From assembly GCA_903895845.1 (NCBI GenBank), contig CAITVK010000114.1:124001-188000 (forward strand): DNA of 64,000 nucleotides, in the 5' to 3' direction. Made by a program: the position numbers and the translations under genes. The stretch comes from an uncultured Chitinophagaceae bacterium (lineage in GTDB: Bacteria > Bacteroidota > Bacteroidia > Chitinophagales > Chitinophagaceae). The notes under the pieces are model-generated. The model did no database searches. It saw nothing but the letters and a program-made list of their open reading frames with translations, and was not told where the DNA came from. Positions 8,205-16,598 of the stretch are shown here, one piece after another. Position 1 is the first letter of the stretch; every line of letters begins with the position of its first letter.

Positions 8205-9398
8205 TTATCTACTCAAATTCATACTTCTTTCCTTGTACAAAGTCCTGAAGTAAGGATCCCTCAAATCTTTGATGAAACGTATAGCTTCACCAGTACTTTT
8301 CATTTCAGGGCCTAACTCTTTGTTTACACCCGGGAATTTATCGAAGCTGAAAACAGGTTCTTTAATGGCGTAACCATCCAGCTTATTCTCCATCTTAAAG
8401 TCGGTCAGCTTGTTCGCGCCCAACATGATCTTAGTTGCAATATTCAAATAAGGAATACCATAAGCCTTAGCTATGAAAGGGGTCGTACGAGAAGCTCTCG
8501 GGTTAGCTTCTATCACAAAAACCTTATCGTTTTTAATAGCAAACTGAATGTTTATCAATCCCTTTATATTCAAAGCCCTGGCAATCTTTTCGCTATAATA
8601 TTCCATGGTCGTAATCACCAATGGGGTAAGATTGAAGGCAGGGAGAACCGCATTGCTATCTCCACTATGGATACCTGCTGGTTCAATATGTTCCATCACA
8701 CCCATCACATGGAAGTTTTCTCCATCAAAAATGGCATCTACTTCAGCCTCCTGACAACGGTCTAGGAAATGGTCAATCAATATTTTATTATCAGGAATAT
8801 GTTTCAACAAACTGATTACAGCCTTCTCCACTTCTTCATCATTAATTACAATACGCATCCTTTGTCCACCCAACACATAGCTAGGACGAACCAACACAGG
8901 ATAACCTACTTTATTGGCAACTTCTATTGCTTCATCAGCAGTATAAGCCGTTCCATACTCTGGATAAGGAATATCTAGTTCTTTCAATAAATCACTGAAT
9001 CGACCACGGTCTTCGGCAATATCCATACTGTCAAAGCTGGTACCGATAATTTTTATGCCTCTCTCATGCAAACGTTTAGCAAGCTTCAAAGCGGTTTGTC
9101 CACCCAACTGTACGATGATTCCTTCTGGTTTCTCTAGTTCTATTATTTCCCAGAGATGTTCCCAATAAACTGGTTCAAAATAAAGCTTATCGGCCATGTC
9201 AAAGTCAGTGGAAACAGTTTCGGGGTTACAGTTCATCATGATTGCTTCATAACCACATTCTTTTATAGCCAAAAGACCATGCACACAGCAATAATCGAAT
9301 TCAATACCCTGTCCAATTCTGTTGGGACCACTACCTAAAACGATAATCTTTTTGTTTGACGAGGATATAGACTCGTTAGAATTTAAAGTACTACTCAT
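8205..9398 (-). CDS. carB: Carbamoyl phosphate synthase large chain, stand-alone C-terminal half
   Basis: The 397-residue protein corresponds to the second (carbamoyl-phosphate forming) ATP-grasp domain of CarB, roughly residues 550-935 of the 1073-residue E. coli chain. It has its own ATG and a 15-residue serine/asparagine-rich leader. Signatures include LGSGPNRIGQGIEFDYCCVH, NCNPETVSTDFD, VRPSYVLGGQRM and IEANPRASRT. The first ATP-grasp domain, the oligomerisation domain and the C-terminal regulatory MGS domain are absent. The gene upstream on this strand is rpsP, so the N-terminal half must be encoded elsewhere if the enzyme is complete. Split CarB is known from some archaea and bacteria. 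The reading frame is intact, so a functional split is likelier than decay. Confidence 0.88.
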   Translation of the reverse strand: MSSTLNSNESISSSNKKIIVLGSGPNRIGQGIEFDYCCVHGLLAIKECGYEAIMMNCNPETVSTDFDMADKLYFEPVYWEHLWEIIELEKPEGIIVQLGGQTALKLAKRLHERGIKIIGTSFDSMDIAEDRGRFSDLLKELDIPYPEYGTAYTADEAIEVANKVGYPVLVRPSYVLGGQRMRIVINDEEVEKAVISLLKHIPDNKILIDHFLDRCQEAEVDAIFDGENFHVMGVMEHIEPAGIHSGDSNAVLPAFNLTPLVITTMEYYSEKIARALNIKGLINIQFAIKNDKVFVIEANPRASRTTPFIAKAYGIPYLNIATKIMLGANKLTDFKMENKLDGYAIKEPVFSFDKFPGVNKELGPEMKSTGEAIRFIKDLRDPYFRTLYKERSMNLSR

Positions 9399-9562
9399 TA
9401 TTTAAAAATTGTGCAAATGTAATGGGACAGACGTTTATACCAATGATTAAATTGTATAAACAGGAGCTTCTGAAAATTTTATAGATATTACCAAACAGAG
9501 GTCAAAAAAATTGACAAATGCCTATCATTTTTTTCATTAAAGTCATTTAGCCAATGGCAAAT

Positions 9563-9594
9563 AAAAAAGCCCCACCATTAATGGAGGGGCTTTC
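9563..9594 (-). terminator. Terminator of rpsP
   Basis: An 11-bp stem (GCCCCACCATT with AATGGAGGGGC, one mismatch) is flanked by A and T runs. Read leftward it ends in a T run just after the rpsP stop codon. Confidence 0.85.
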
Positions 9595-9614
9595 TTGACT
9601 CTTGTCAAAAAGGC

Positions 9615-10097
9615 TTATGCTTCTTCACTTCCTTCTGTCTCAGGAGCAGAAGTTTCAGCTACCGCTTCAACAGCAGGAGCAGCTTCTACCTTACGAACAT
9701 AAGGTTGATTACGGCGATCTTTTTGAGTTTTCTTGTGCGCTGCAGATCTACGGTTAATGTCCGATTCATGCTGAAGATGCCAATCCTGGAACTTCACCAT
9801 TGCTGCTGCATCATCAAACAAACCAAGTTTTACACCACGTAACAAATGCTTCAGATACAGTACTCCCTTGAAAGAAAGGATACGACGAACAGTGTCAGTT
9901 GGTTGAGCACCTTTGTGCAACCATTCCAATGCTTTTTGACGATCTAACTGAATTGTTGCAGGTACTGTTAGTGGATTGTAAGTACCAACCTTTTGGATGA
10001 ATTTACCATCTCTAGGTGCACGGGCATCAGCAACTACTATAAAGTAGAAGGGCCTTTTTTTACTACCGTGTCTCTGTAGTCTAATCTTTACTGCCAT
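9615..10097 (-). CDS. rpsP: 30S ribosomal protein S16
   Basis: The best start is the ATG at 10097, giving [11 protein letters not shown], the conserved beginning of bS16. The frame stays open to 10172, but that extension has no family match. The product has 160 residues. The S16 core covers about 1-80 ([27 protein letters not shown]). It is followed by a long charged and then Ala/Glu-rich tail, which is usual in Bacteroidetes and absent from E. coli S16. It is a small-subunit structural protein. The gene stands alone and ends at a strong terminator; rimM and trmD are not next to it. Confidence 0.95.
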   Translation of the reverse strand: MAVKIRLQRHGSKKRPFYFIVVADARAPRDGKFIQKVGTYNPLTVPATIQLDRQKALEWLHKGAQPTDTVRRILSFKGVLYLKHLLRGVKLGLFDDAAAMVKFQDWHLQHESDINRRSAAHKKTQKDRRNQPYVRKVEAAPAVEAVAETSAPETEGSEEA

Positions 10098-10371
10098 AGT
10101 TAAATAGAAATTTAGTGGCGTTATTAAATTGGGTTTAAAAATAAGGAGGCGAAAATAAGTATCTTGAACCATAAATGAAAAATAAAAGTGTAATAAAGTT
10201 ATTGTTTTCGGTAAAAATCTTTTAGAACACCGTCAAAATGTAGAATTGATCAGTAAAAGAGGTTTCGAAAACTGACAATATCTTCAATTTATAACCGTTA
10301 GTCTATTGCCTGCACGGTGTCCTTATATATTGACGTTAAGGATATTCGTATATTGCGGCGAATTTTATTAT

Positions 10372-11325
10372 ATGAAGATAACGGAGCACATAGAACAGTC
10401 GAAGGATACATTGATTTCATTTGAAGTATTACCTCCGCTGAAAGGAAAGACAATCAATAGCGTTTACGATCACCTCGATCCATTGATGGAGTTTAAACCA
10501 AGCTGGATAAACGTTACGTATCACCGCAGTGAAACCATGTTCAAGAAGAAGTCGGATGGTACTTTCGAGAAAGTAGAAGTACGTAAACGTCCGGGTACGG
10601 TGGGCATTTGTGCGGCGATAATGAATCATTATAAAATTGATGCAGTTCCACATATCATCTGCGGTGGATTTACCAAAAGGGAAACAGAAGATGCTTTGAT
10701 TGATCTGGACTTTTTAGGCATTGATAACGTGTTGGTGCTTCGCGGCGACGCTGCAAAGAATGAAGCGAGCTTTGAACCAGAAAAAGACGGACATCATTAT
10801 GCCAGTGAATTATTGGAGCAGGTAATTAATATGAATCACGGTATTTATATTGATGAAGACATAAAGAATGGGGGTAAAACAAAGTTCTGTGCGGGGATAG
10901 CAGGCTATCCTGAGAAGCATTTTGAAGCTCCTAACCTGGAGATTGACTTAAAGATGCTGAAACAAAAGGCAGATGCAGGCGCTGGCTATATAATGACACA
11001 GATGTTTTTTGATAACCAGAAGTTCTTCGATTTTGTAAAAGCTTGCAGGGATTTGGGTATTACTATTCCGATTATTCCAGGTTTAAAGCCTATCACAAAC
11101 AAGAAGCAACTGTCTGTATTGCCTCGGATTTTCCACGTGGATATACCCACAGACTTGAGTAATGCCATCATGAAGGCGAAAACAGATGCAGAGTGTGAGC
11201 AGATTGGAACTGAATGGTTGATTCAACAGAGCAAAGAACTGAAAGCGTTTGGCGTGCCCGTATTGCATTACTACACATTGGGCAAACCAAAAGTAATTTG
11301 GAATACGGTTAAAGAGTTAGTGTAG
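10372..11325 (+). CDS. metF: Methylenetetrahydrofolate reductase
   Basis: The 317-residue protein reduces 5,10-methylene-THF to 5-methyl-THF, the methyl donor for methionine synthesis, using FAD and NAD(P)H. The start chosen is the ATG at 10372 (MKITEHIEQSKDTLISFEVL). The frame opens 66 bp earlier without family similarity. Family signatures are SFEVLPP near the N-terminus, VLRGD at about residue 122, GYPEKH at about 180 and TQMFFDNQKFF at about 206. The C-terminus (VLHYYTLGKP) is typical. It stands alone, with heptamer repeats following the stop. I see no SAM riboswitch in the 270 bp upstream. Confidence 0.94.
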   Translation: MKITEHIEQSKDTLISFEVLPPLKGKTINSVYDHLDPLMEFKPSWINVTYHRSETMFKKKSDGTFEKVEVRKRPGTVGICAAIMNHYKIDAVPHIICGGFTKRETEDALIDLDFLGIDNVLVLRGDAAKNEASFEPEKDGHHYASELLEQVINMNHGIYIDEDIKNGGKTKFCAGIAGYPEKHFEAPNLEIDLKMLKQKADAGAGYIMTQMFFDNQKFFDFVKACRDLGITIPIIPGLKPITNKKQLSVLPRIFHVDIPTDLSNAIMKAKTDAECEQIGTEWLIQQSKELKAFGVPVLHYYTLGKPKVIWNTVKELV

Positions 11326-11329
11326 TCTG

Positions 11330-11404
11330 TTTTCCGTTAACCGAAATACCGTTAACCGAAGTGCCGATTACGGTTTGCGGTCAACGGTATATCGGTCAAC
11401 GGTC
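11330..11404. repeat. Heptamer array of CCGTTAA / CGGTCAA words, inverted
   Basis: The gap between metF and the LutB-like gene is almost filled by CCGTTAACCG-type words at 7-8 bp spacing. Their reverse complements (CGGTCAACGG) follow after a short turn near 11370. The two halves can pair into an imperfect hairpin. The same words appear inside the coding sequence at 13265-13298. Confidence 0.8.
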
Positions 11405-11421
11405 AACCAAATGTGTAAATT

Positions 11422-12798
11422 ATGAAAAAGTCTTCCTCCATATTTCTCGCAAAGAGTGCTATTAAGGCTCCTGACAAAGAGCATCGTCGGAAAATTAACT
11501 TCAATATCGGGAAGTATAATGCGGCTGTTCCTTTGGGTAAAGCGCAGTTTACAGACTTGACGAAGGTGAGGGAGCTTGCAAAAAACATTAAGTGGGATGC
11601 CATAGAACACCTGGATAAACACCTGGAGCTGTTTGAAAAGCAAATTCAAGAAAGGGGAGCAAAGGTTTTGTGGGCAAGGGATGCGGCGGAAGCACTTAAA
11701 TATGTTGGCAACATCTGCAAAGAAAAAAAATGCAAGTCTGTAGTGAAGAGCAAGAGTATGGTCACGGAGGAAATACACCTCAACCATTTCTTGGAGGAAC
11801 ACGGCATAGAAAGCGTAGAGACTGACCTAGGAGAATATATCCAGCAATTGGATGGGGAAGCACCCTACCATATTGTTACCCCTGCAATGCATAAGAATAA
11901 AGAGGATGTTGCGAAGCTCTTTGCAGAGAAATTGGGTACCCCGCACGATTTAAATCCAAAAGAACTGACACTTGTTGCCAGAGAGAAACTAAGAGAAAAG
12001 TATATACAAGCAGAAGTGGGCGTTACGGGTGCTAACTTCATTATTGCAGACATCGGTGGAGTGGCAGTAACAGAAAATGAAGGTAATGCGCGCTTGAGTT
12101 GTGCCTTCCCAAAGACTCATATTGTTATCGTAGGAATAGAAAAGGTCATTCCAAAAATGACTGACCTCGCTTTGTTCTGGCCTTTGCTCTCAACCTTCGG
12201 CACTGGTCAGAAGGTGACTGTTTACAACTCCATTATCACGGGTCCTAAGCAAGCAACTGAAACTGATGGCCCTGAAGAGATGTATGTGATACTATTGGAT
12301 AACGGCAGAACCAATCTTCTCAAGAATCCTAAGACTAGAGAATCATTATACTGCATCCGTTGTGGAGCTTGCCTGAATGCTTGTCCTGTTTATAAAAACA
12401 TTGGTGGGCATAGCTACGATACCACTTACAGCGGCCCTATCGGTAGTGTCATTACGCCTCACCTTAGTGGTATGAAGGAATACAAACACCTGAGTAATGC
12501 TTCTTCGCTTTGTGGTAATTGTACCGAAGTTTGCCCTGTTCGCATTAATATCCACGAAATACTATTGGAAAACAGGCATGAGGCAGTTCAGTCTGGCGTT
12601 GGAAGTGTTACAGAAAGAGTTGCGTGGAAAGTTTGGCGACTAGCTAGTCTCAATCGTTTTATCATGAATAGCGGTAACGGGCAAATGAAGAACTGGATTG
12701 TGAACAGGACCTTCAGAGCCTGGACAGAAAGTAGGAGTGACTTAGATTTTAGCCAAAAAACCTTCAATCAGTTGTGGAAAGAAAGGTCTAAGGCTTAA
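11422..12798 (+). CDS. lutB: LutB-like iron-sulfur protein (LUD domain)
   Basis: The 458-residue protein has the length and layout of LutB, the iron-sulfur subunit of the LutABC L-lactate oxidation complex. A LUD domain spans about residues 60-290 (VGVTGANFIIADIGGVAVTE). It is followed by cysteine motifs C311/C314/C317/C321 (CIRCGACLNACP) and C364/C367/C371 (CGNCTEVCP) for [4Fe-4S] clusters. LutB normally sits between lutA and lutC, but here the neighbours are metF and a polysaccharide deacetylase-like gene, so its partners must be elsewhere or its role may differ. It ends 20 bp before the next gene on the same strand. Confidence 0.88.
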   Translation: MKKSSSIFLAKSAIKAPDKEHRRKINFNIGKYNAAVPLGKAQFTDLTKVRELAKNIKWDAIEHLDKHLELFEKQIQERGAKVLWARDAAEALKYVGNICKEKKCKSVVKSKSMVTEEIHLNHFLEEHGIESVETDLGEYIQQLDGEAPYHIVTPAMHKNKEDVAKLFAEKLGTPHDLNPKELTLVAREKLREKYIQAEVGVTGANFIIADIGGVAVTENEGNARLSCAFPKTHIVIVGIEKVIPKMTDLALFWPLLSTFGTGQKVTVYNSIITGPKQATETDGPEEMYVILLDNGRTNLLKNPKTRESLYCIRCGACLNACPVYKNIGGHSYDTTYSGPIGSVITPHLSGMKEYKHLSNASSLCGNCTEVCPVRINIHEILLENRHEAVQSGVGSVTERVAWKVWRLASLNRFIMNSGNGQMKNWIVNRTFRAWTESRSDLDFSQKTFNQLWKERSKA

Positions 12799-12818
12799 TT
12801 AATTAAACCCAATAATCC

Positions 12819-14162
12819 GTGCTGCTTTATACTACTATTGCTTCTTCCCGGTTACAATATACCATTAGCTTAATAGAAAGTATTATTGGGCAGCAGATAA
12901 TAATCACTACTGATAAAGAATATTTTCTTCAGGCTGAAGCCGTTAAGATTAATTATAGCGCGGAGCGAATTGCTACTAATGAATACCACATCATTCCGCA
13001 CACACTACTCTTTTCTACTAATGTAATTCCGACGGATATTACTGTTTCTGAATGTAGAAACAACCCTTGTTTTTTTACCCATCAGGATGATCACGGCTTC
13101 GATGTATTTGCTGCCATCTTCTATCTGATTTCTCGCTATGAGGAATATCTTCCTCATCAAAAGGATATGTATGGACGATATGCACACACCAATTCTCTGG
13201 CCTATCAACATAACTTCCTCGATAAGCCTTTAGTTAACTATTGGATTAATGATTTGCTGCAACAGTTGTCAACCGTTTACCGTTTACCGTCAACCGAGCT
13301 AGCCCCTTTGTCTTCCAAACTTACAACTTACAACTTACAACTTACAACAGCCTTTTCCTTCACTCCTACTTACGACATAGACATTGCCTTCGCCTACAAT
13401 CATCAGTCGATAGTTAAAAATATAGGGGGCTTCTTTAAGGATTTACTCAAAGCAGACATAGAAAAAGTAATAGAACGTGCGAGTGTTTATAGTGGCACTA
13501 AACAAGACCCATTCGATACCTATAAATGGTTGGATACATTACATAAAGCACATCAATTAGCACCCATCTATTTCTTTTTATTAGCTAAGCAAAAAGGGAT
13601 TTATGATAAAAATATTCCACCTTCTGTCCATGCGATGCAAAATTTGGTGCAACAGCATGCTGCAATTTATTCAGTGGGTATCCATCCTTCTTGGCAGAGT
13701 GGTGACAATGAATTGTTGGTGAAAGAGGAAATAGATTCCATCAAAAAGATAACTAATAAACCCTGCACCATCAGCCGGCAACATTATATAAGGCTCACAC
13801 TACCTAATACTTATCGCATACTGATTGAAAATGGTATTACTGAAGATTATTCTATGGGTTATGGTAGTATCAATGGTTTTCGGGCGTCTGTGGCTTCACC
13901 TTATTATTGGTATGACCTTGAAAAAGAGGCGGTTACTACGCTGAAACTCTATCCTTATTGTTATATGGATGCCAACGCCTTCTTCGAACAGCACTTATCT
14001 GCCGAAGAAGCATTGCAAGAATTGCAGTATTACCACGATACCGTAAAGGCAGTAGGTGGTCAGTTAATTACCATCTTCCACAATCATTTTCTAACGGAAC
14101 AACCACAATGGAAACCTTGGCGTGAGATGTATCGGAGGTTTTTGGGGGCTAATTTCTCTTAG
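12819..14162 (+). CDS. Polysaccharide deacetylase-like protein
   Basis: The 447-residue protein starts with GTG at 12819; no closer ATG fits the conserved N-terminus. The first 145 or so residues form a Bacteroidetes-specific region (FAAIFYLISRYEEYLPHQKD). From about residue 185 it resembles the NodB-type barrel used by polysaccharide deacetylases: FTPTYDIDIAF carries the DxD-like metal site, and SVGIHPSW carries a histidine. A late VGGQLITIFHNHFL motif is also conserved. The substrate is unknown; a cell-wall or capsule sugar is a reasonable guess. Between the two regions, about residues 150-178 are encoded by heptamer repeats (13265-13350), which looks like an in-frame insertion. Confidence 0.75.
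   Translation: MLLYTTIASSRLQYTISLIESIIGQQIIITTDKEYFLQAEAVKINYSAERIATNEYHIIPHTLLFSTNVIPTDITVSECRNNPCFFTHQDDHGFDVFAAIFYLISRYEEYLPHQKDMYGRYAHTNSLAYQHNFLDKPLVNYWINDLLQQLSTVYRLPSTELAPLSSKLTTYNLQLTTAFSFTPTYDIDIAFAYNHQSIVKNIGGFFKDLLKADIEKVIERASVYSGTKQDPFDTYKWLDTLHKAHQLAPIYFFLLAKQKGIYDKNIPPSVHAMQNLVQQHAAIYSVGIHPSWQSGDNELLVKEEIDSIKKITNKPCTISRQHYIRLTLPNTYRILIENGITEDYSMGYGSINGFRASVASPYYWYDLEKEAVTTLKLYPYCYMDANAFFEQHLSAEEALQELQYYHDTVKAVGGQLITIFHNHFLTEQPQWKPWREMYRRFLGANFS
13265..13350. repeat. Heptamer repeats inside a coding sequence
   Basis: Two blocks lie inside the deacetylase-like gene. At 13265-13298 the words CAACCGT, TTACCGT, TTACCGT and CAACCGA repeat every 7 bp. At 13318-13350 the word ACTTACA/CTTACAA repeats four times. 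Both word types match arrays in gaps of this window (11330-11404 and 3037-3067). The frame stays open across them and adds a low-complexity linker (for example KLTTYNLQLTTA). Confidence 0.8.
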
Positions 14163-14231
14163 AAAAGAGGGTAAGGAGAGCAATAAGATATGCCTTTCTC
14201 AATTAAAGATATAACAGGAAGAAGAAAAAAT

Positions 14232-14318
14232 TAACACATAGAAACATAGGGACATAGTGCAGATAGGCTTATTTTCTCTTCTATGTGTCCTATGTATCTA
14301 TGTTCCTATGTGTTAGAC
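14232..14318. repeat. Inverted CATAG repeat array
   Basis: ACACATAG, AAACATAG and GGACATAG stand head to tail with an 8-bp period (14232-14258). After about 25 bp, the complements CTATGTGT, CTATGTAT and CTATGTTC follow (about 14282-14318). The two sides form a long near-complementary hairpin between the deacetylase-like gene and ffh, which converge here. Confidence 0.8.
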
Positions 14319-14328
14319 TATTTATTAC

Positions 14329-14352
14329 CTTATAACTCAAAACTTATAACTC
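14329..14352. repeat. Short heptamer array
   Basis: CTTATAA, CTCAAAA and CTTATAA repeat with a 7-bp period, directly after the CATAG array and before the stop codon of ffh. Confidence 0.65.
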
Positions 14353-14358
14353 TCTTTT

Positions 14359-15696
14359 CTATCTTCTAAAGTTCGGCATCATTCCAGGCATTTTTGGCAT
14401 CTGTCCACCGCCCTTGCTCATCATATTCATCATCTGTTTCATCTGCTCAAACTGCTTGATAAAAGCATTTACCTCGGCAATATCTTTACCACAACCCTTA
14501 GCAATACGTATTTTTCTGCTCGGATTAAGTAAATCTGGGTTAGCCCTTTCTTTTGGCGTCATACTAAAGATGATACTCTCAAAACCCTTAAAACTATCAT
14601 TACTAATGTCCACATCTTTCATAGCCTTGCCCACACCGGGTATCATTCCCATCAGATCTTTGATGTTACCCATCTTTTTTATCTGCTGTAACTGATCGAG
14701 AAAGTCCTGAAAATCAAACTGATTCTTCCTTATTTTCGACTCTAGTTTCTTAGCCTGAACTTCATCAAACTGCTCCTGTGCCCTTTCTACCAAACTGGTA
14801 ATATCGCCCATCCCAAGGATACGTTGCGCCATACGCTCAGGATAAAAAATATCCAGTGTATCCATCTTTTCGCCACTGCTCATAAACTTTATCGGTTTAT
14901 TCACGGTGTATTTGATGGTTAATGCGGCACCACCTCTCGTGTCGCCATCCAGTTTTGTAAGTACGACACCATCAAAATCCAGGCGGTCGTTGAAAGCTTT
15001 GGCAGTGTTCACGGCATCCTGCCCGGTCATGGCATCTACCACAAAAAGTATTTCTGTAGGGTTCACGGCTGCCTTCAGATTGGCAACTTCGGTCATCATC
15101 GCCTCGTCAACCGCCAAACGACCAGCGGTATCTATAATCACAACATTTTTATTGGTTGCCCTCGCTTCCTTGATGGCATTCAACGCAATACTCACCACAT
15201 CTTTGCTCTCCCTTTCCGAGTAAATAGGCACGCCCACTTGCCCCGCAAGCACGGTCAATTGGTCAATCGCCGCAGGTCTGTACACGTCAGCCGCCACCAA
15301 CAACGGACTTTTCCCCTTCTTTGTCTTTAGATAATTGGCGAGCTTTCCAGTAAAAGTTGTTTTACCACTACCCTGCAATCCAGCTATCAAAATAATGGCA
15401 GGATTACCCGTAATATTAAACTGCGCTTCGGTACCACCCATCAATTCGGTCAGTTCATCCTTCACAATCTTCACCATCAACTGCCCCGGGCTGATTGCAT
15501 TGAGCACTTTCGCGCCAGCCGCTTTCTCTTTTACTTTATCGGTAAACTCCTTGGCAATCTTAAAGTTCACGTCGGCATCAATCAAGGCACGGCGGATGTC
15601 TTTGATGGTATTAGAAACGTTTAGATCGTTGATGCGCCCCTGACCCTTCAGGTTTTTAAACGCGGTTTCGAGCTTATCACTTAATGAATTGAACAT
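14359..15696 (-). CDS. ffh: Signal recognition particle protein Ffh
   Basis: The 445-residue protein is the SRP54 homologue, which binds signal sequences on ribosomes and targets them to FtsY and SecYEG. The helical N domain spans about 1-85. The GTPase G domain has the P-loop GLQGSGKTT at 106-114, DTAGRL near 188 and TKLDGDTRGG near 246. A methionine-rich M domain follows, ending in MPKMPGMMPNFRR. All expected motifs are present. It is a single gene. I could not identify the 4.5S RNA gene nearby. Confidence 0.97.
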   Translation of the reverse strand: MFNSLSDKLETAFKNLKGQGRINDLNVSNTIKDIRRALIDADVNFKIAKEFTDKVKEKAAGAKVLNAISPGQLMVKIVKDELTELMGGTEAQFNITGNPAIILIAGLQGSGKTTFTGKLANYLKTKKGKSPLLVAADVYRPAAIDQLTVLAGQVGVPIYSERESKDVVSIALNAIKEARATNKNVVIIDTAGRLAVDEAMMTEVANLKAAVNPTEILFVVDAMTGQDAVNTAKAFNDRLDFDGVVLTKLDGDTRGGAALTIKYTVNKPIKFMSSGEKMDTLDIFYPERMAQRILGMGDITSLVERAQEQFDEVQAKKLESKIRKNQFDFQDFLDQLQQIKKMGNIKDLMGMIPGVGKAMKDVDISNDSFKGFESIIFSMTPKERANPDLLNPSRKIRIAKGCGKDIAEVNAFIKQFEQMKQMMNMMSKGGGQMPKMPGMMPNFRR

Positions 15697-15986
15697 CTGC
15701 TACAAAATTTTAGGGGTATCTATTTCAAACGATACCTTAGTTAAAACACGAGTGCGTTGCTGCACTTCTCTCGCTGAGCCTGCAAATATAAAAGCTTCGT
15801 TATTTATATGAGAAATAAGAATTAAGGTCTACTAATGGTATTCAGTGGCATGATTGACCAACCGTTCGCTCTGCTATATCAATTCAAGCAATTATTTCTA
15901 CGGATTAATGTGCAATTAAATTAACTTGTTCATCTCAATTTTCGTCTGAAATAGCCCTCTACTTAATTCAGAAAAGTGATTTAGTC
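15697..15986. other. Intergenic, no gene seen
   Basis: This is the left part of the 900-bp divergent gap between ffh and the TonB-like gene. It is AT-rich. I see no coding frame, RNA gene or clear promoter in it; the striking structure begins at 15987. Confidence 0.6.
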
Positions 15987-16258
15987 CACTACACGGCAAC
16001 GAAAAGGGTCCATACACGCCATTTAACTCCCTACATTGCAGTGTACCCTATATAATGACGTGATTATACGCCCTACACGGCCGTGTACCTTATATAATGA
16101 CATGATTATACTGCCTACACGGCCATGTACCCTTAATAATGACTCCATTATACTCCCTACATGGTGGTGTACCCTATTCATACACTCCATTTACCTCACT
16201 ACACTGCAATGTAGGGAGGTAAATGGCGTGTATGGACCCTTTTCGTTGCCGTGTAGTG
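15987..16258. repeat. Array B: 42-bp tandem units inside a 59-bp inverted repeat
   Basis: Units start at 15987, 16029, 16071, 16113, 16155 and 16197, exactly 42 bp apart. Each unit carries two palindromes 21 bp apart, for example TACACGGCCGTGTA (16074-16087) and TATAATGACATGATTATA (16093-16110). The whole array is closed by an inverted repeat of 59 bp with a single mismatch (15987-16045 against 16200-16258). Several palindromes vary so that they keep G:T pairing. It lies in a divergent gap, and no gene overlaps it convincingly. Confidence 0.92.
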
Positions 16259-16598
16259 AGGTAAATGAGTTTTTTAGACTAAGAAACTGCTTGAGTTAAT
16301 TGTTTAGAATGACTAATGTATGTTTTTTTGATTGGAACAAGGCAGATTTTGCAGTCATAGTCCAACGCACTAGACTAAGAGTTTAACGAAGTTGCAATCA
16401 AGATAAAAAGACATAAGGAATATCAAATAATCAACCCAAACAGCTTCTTAGTTATTGGGTTGTTTTAGAAGGAAAATAACTGCGCGAATACAAGTAGTAG
16501 AACTCATTTTTGCTTGAATTATCAATTAGAATTAATTCTTTCTGCGGATGTTTTATGGAATAATTCAATAACTGCATCTCATTATAAAACTTGCAGTT
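16259..16598. other. Intergenic, upstream region of the TonB-like gene
   Basis: There are 340 bp without a gene. The sequence is AT-rich, with no terminator hairpin and no repeat array after 16270. It presumably holds the promoter of the TonB-like gene, but I cannot assign one. Confidence 0.5.

Noticed and set aside
10098-10172. N-terminal extension of S16
   Set aside because: S16 proteins start at MAVKIRLQR; the extension has no similarity and no start-site support.
10180-10371. SAM riboswitch upstream of metF
   Set aside because: No conserved SAM-I core or P1-P4 pattern can be recognised.
15697-15986. 4.5S (SRP) RNA next to ffh
   Set aside because: No GGAA-tetraloop hairpin of the SRP type is recognisable in this gap.
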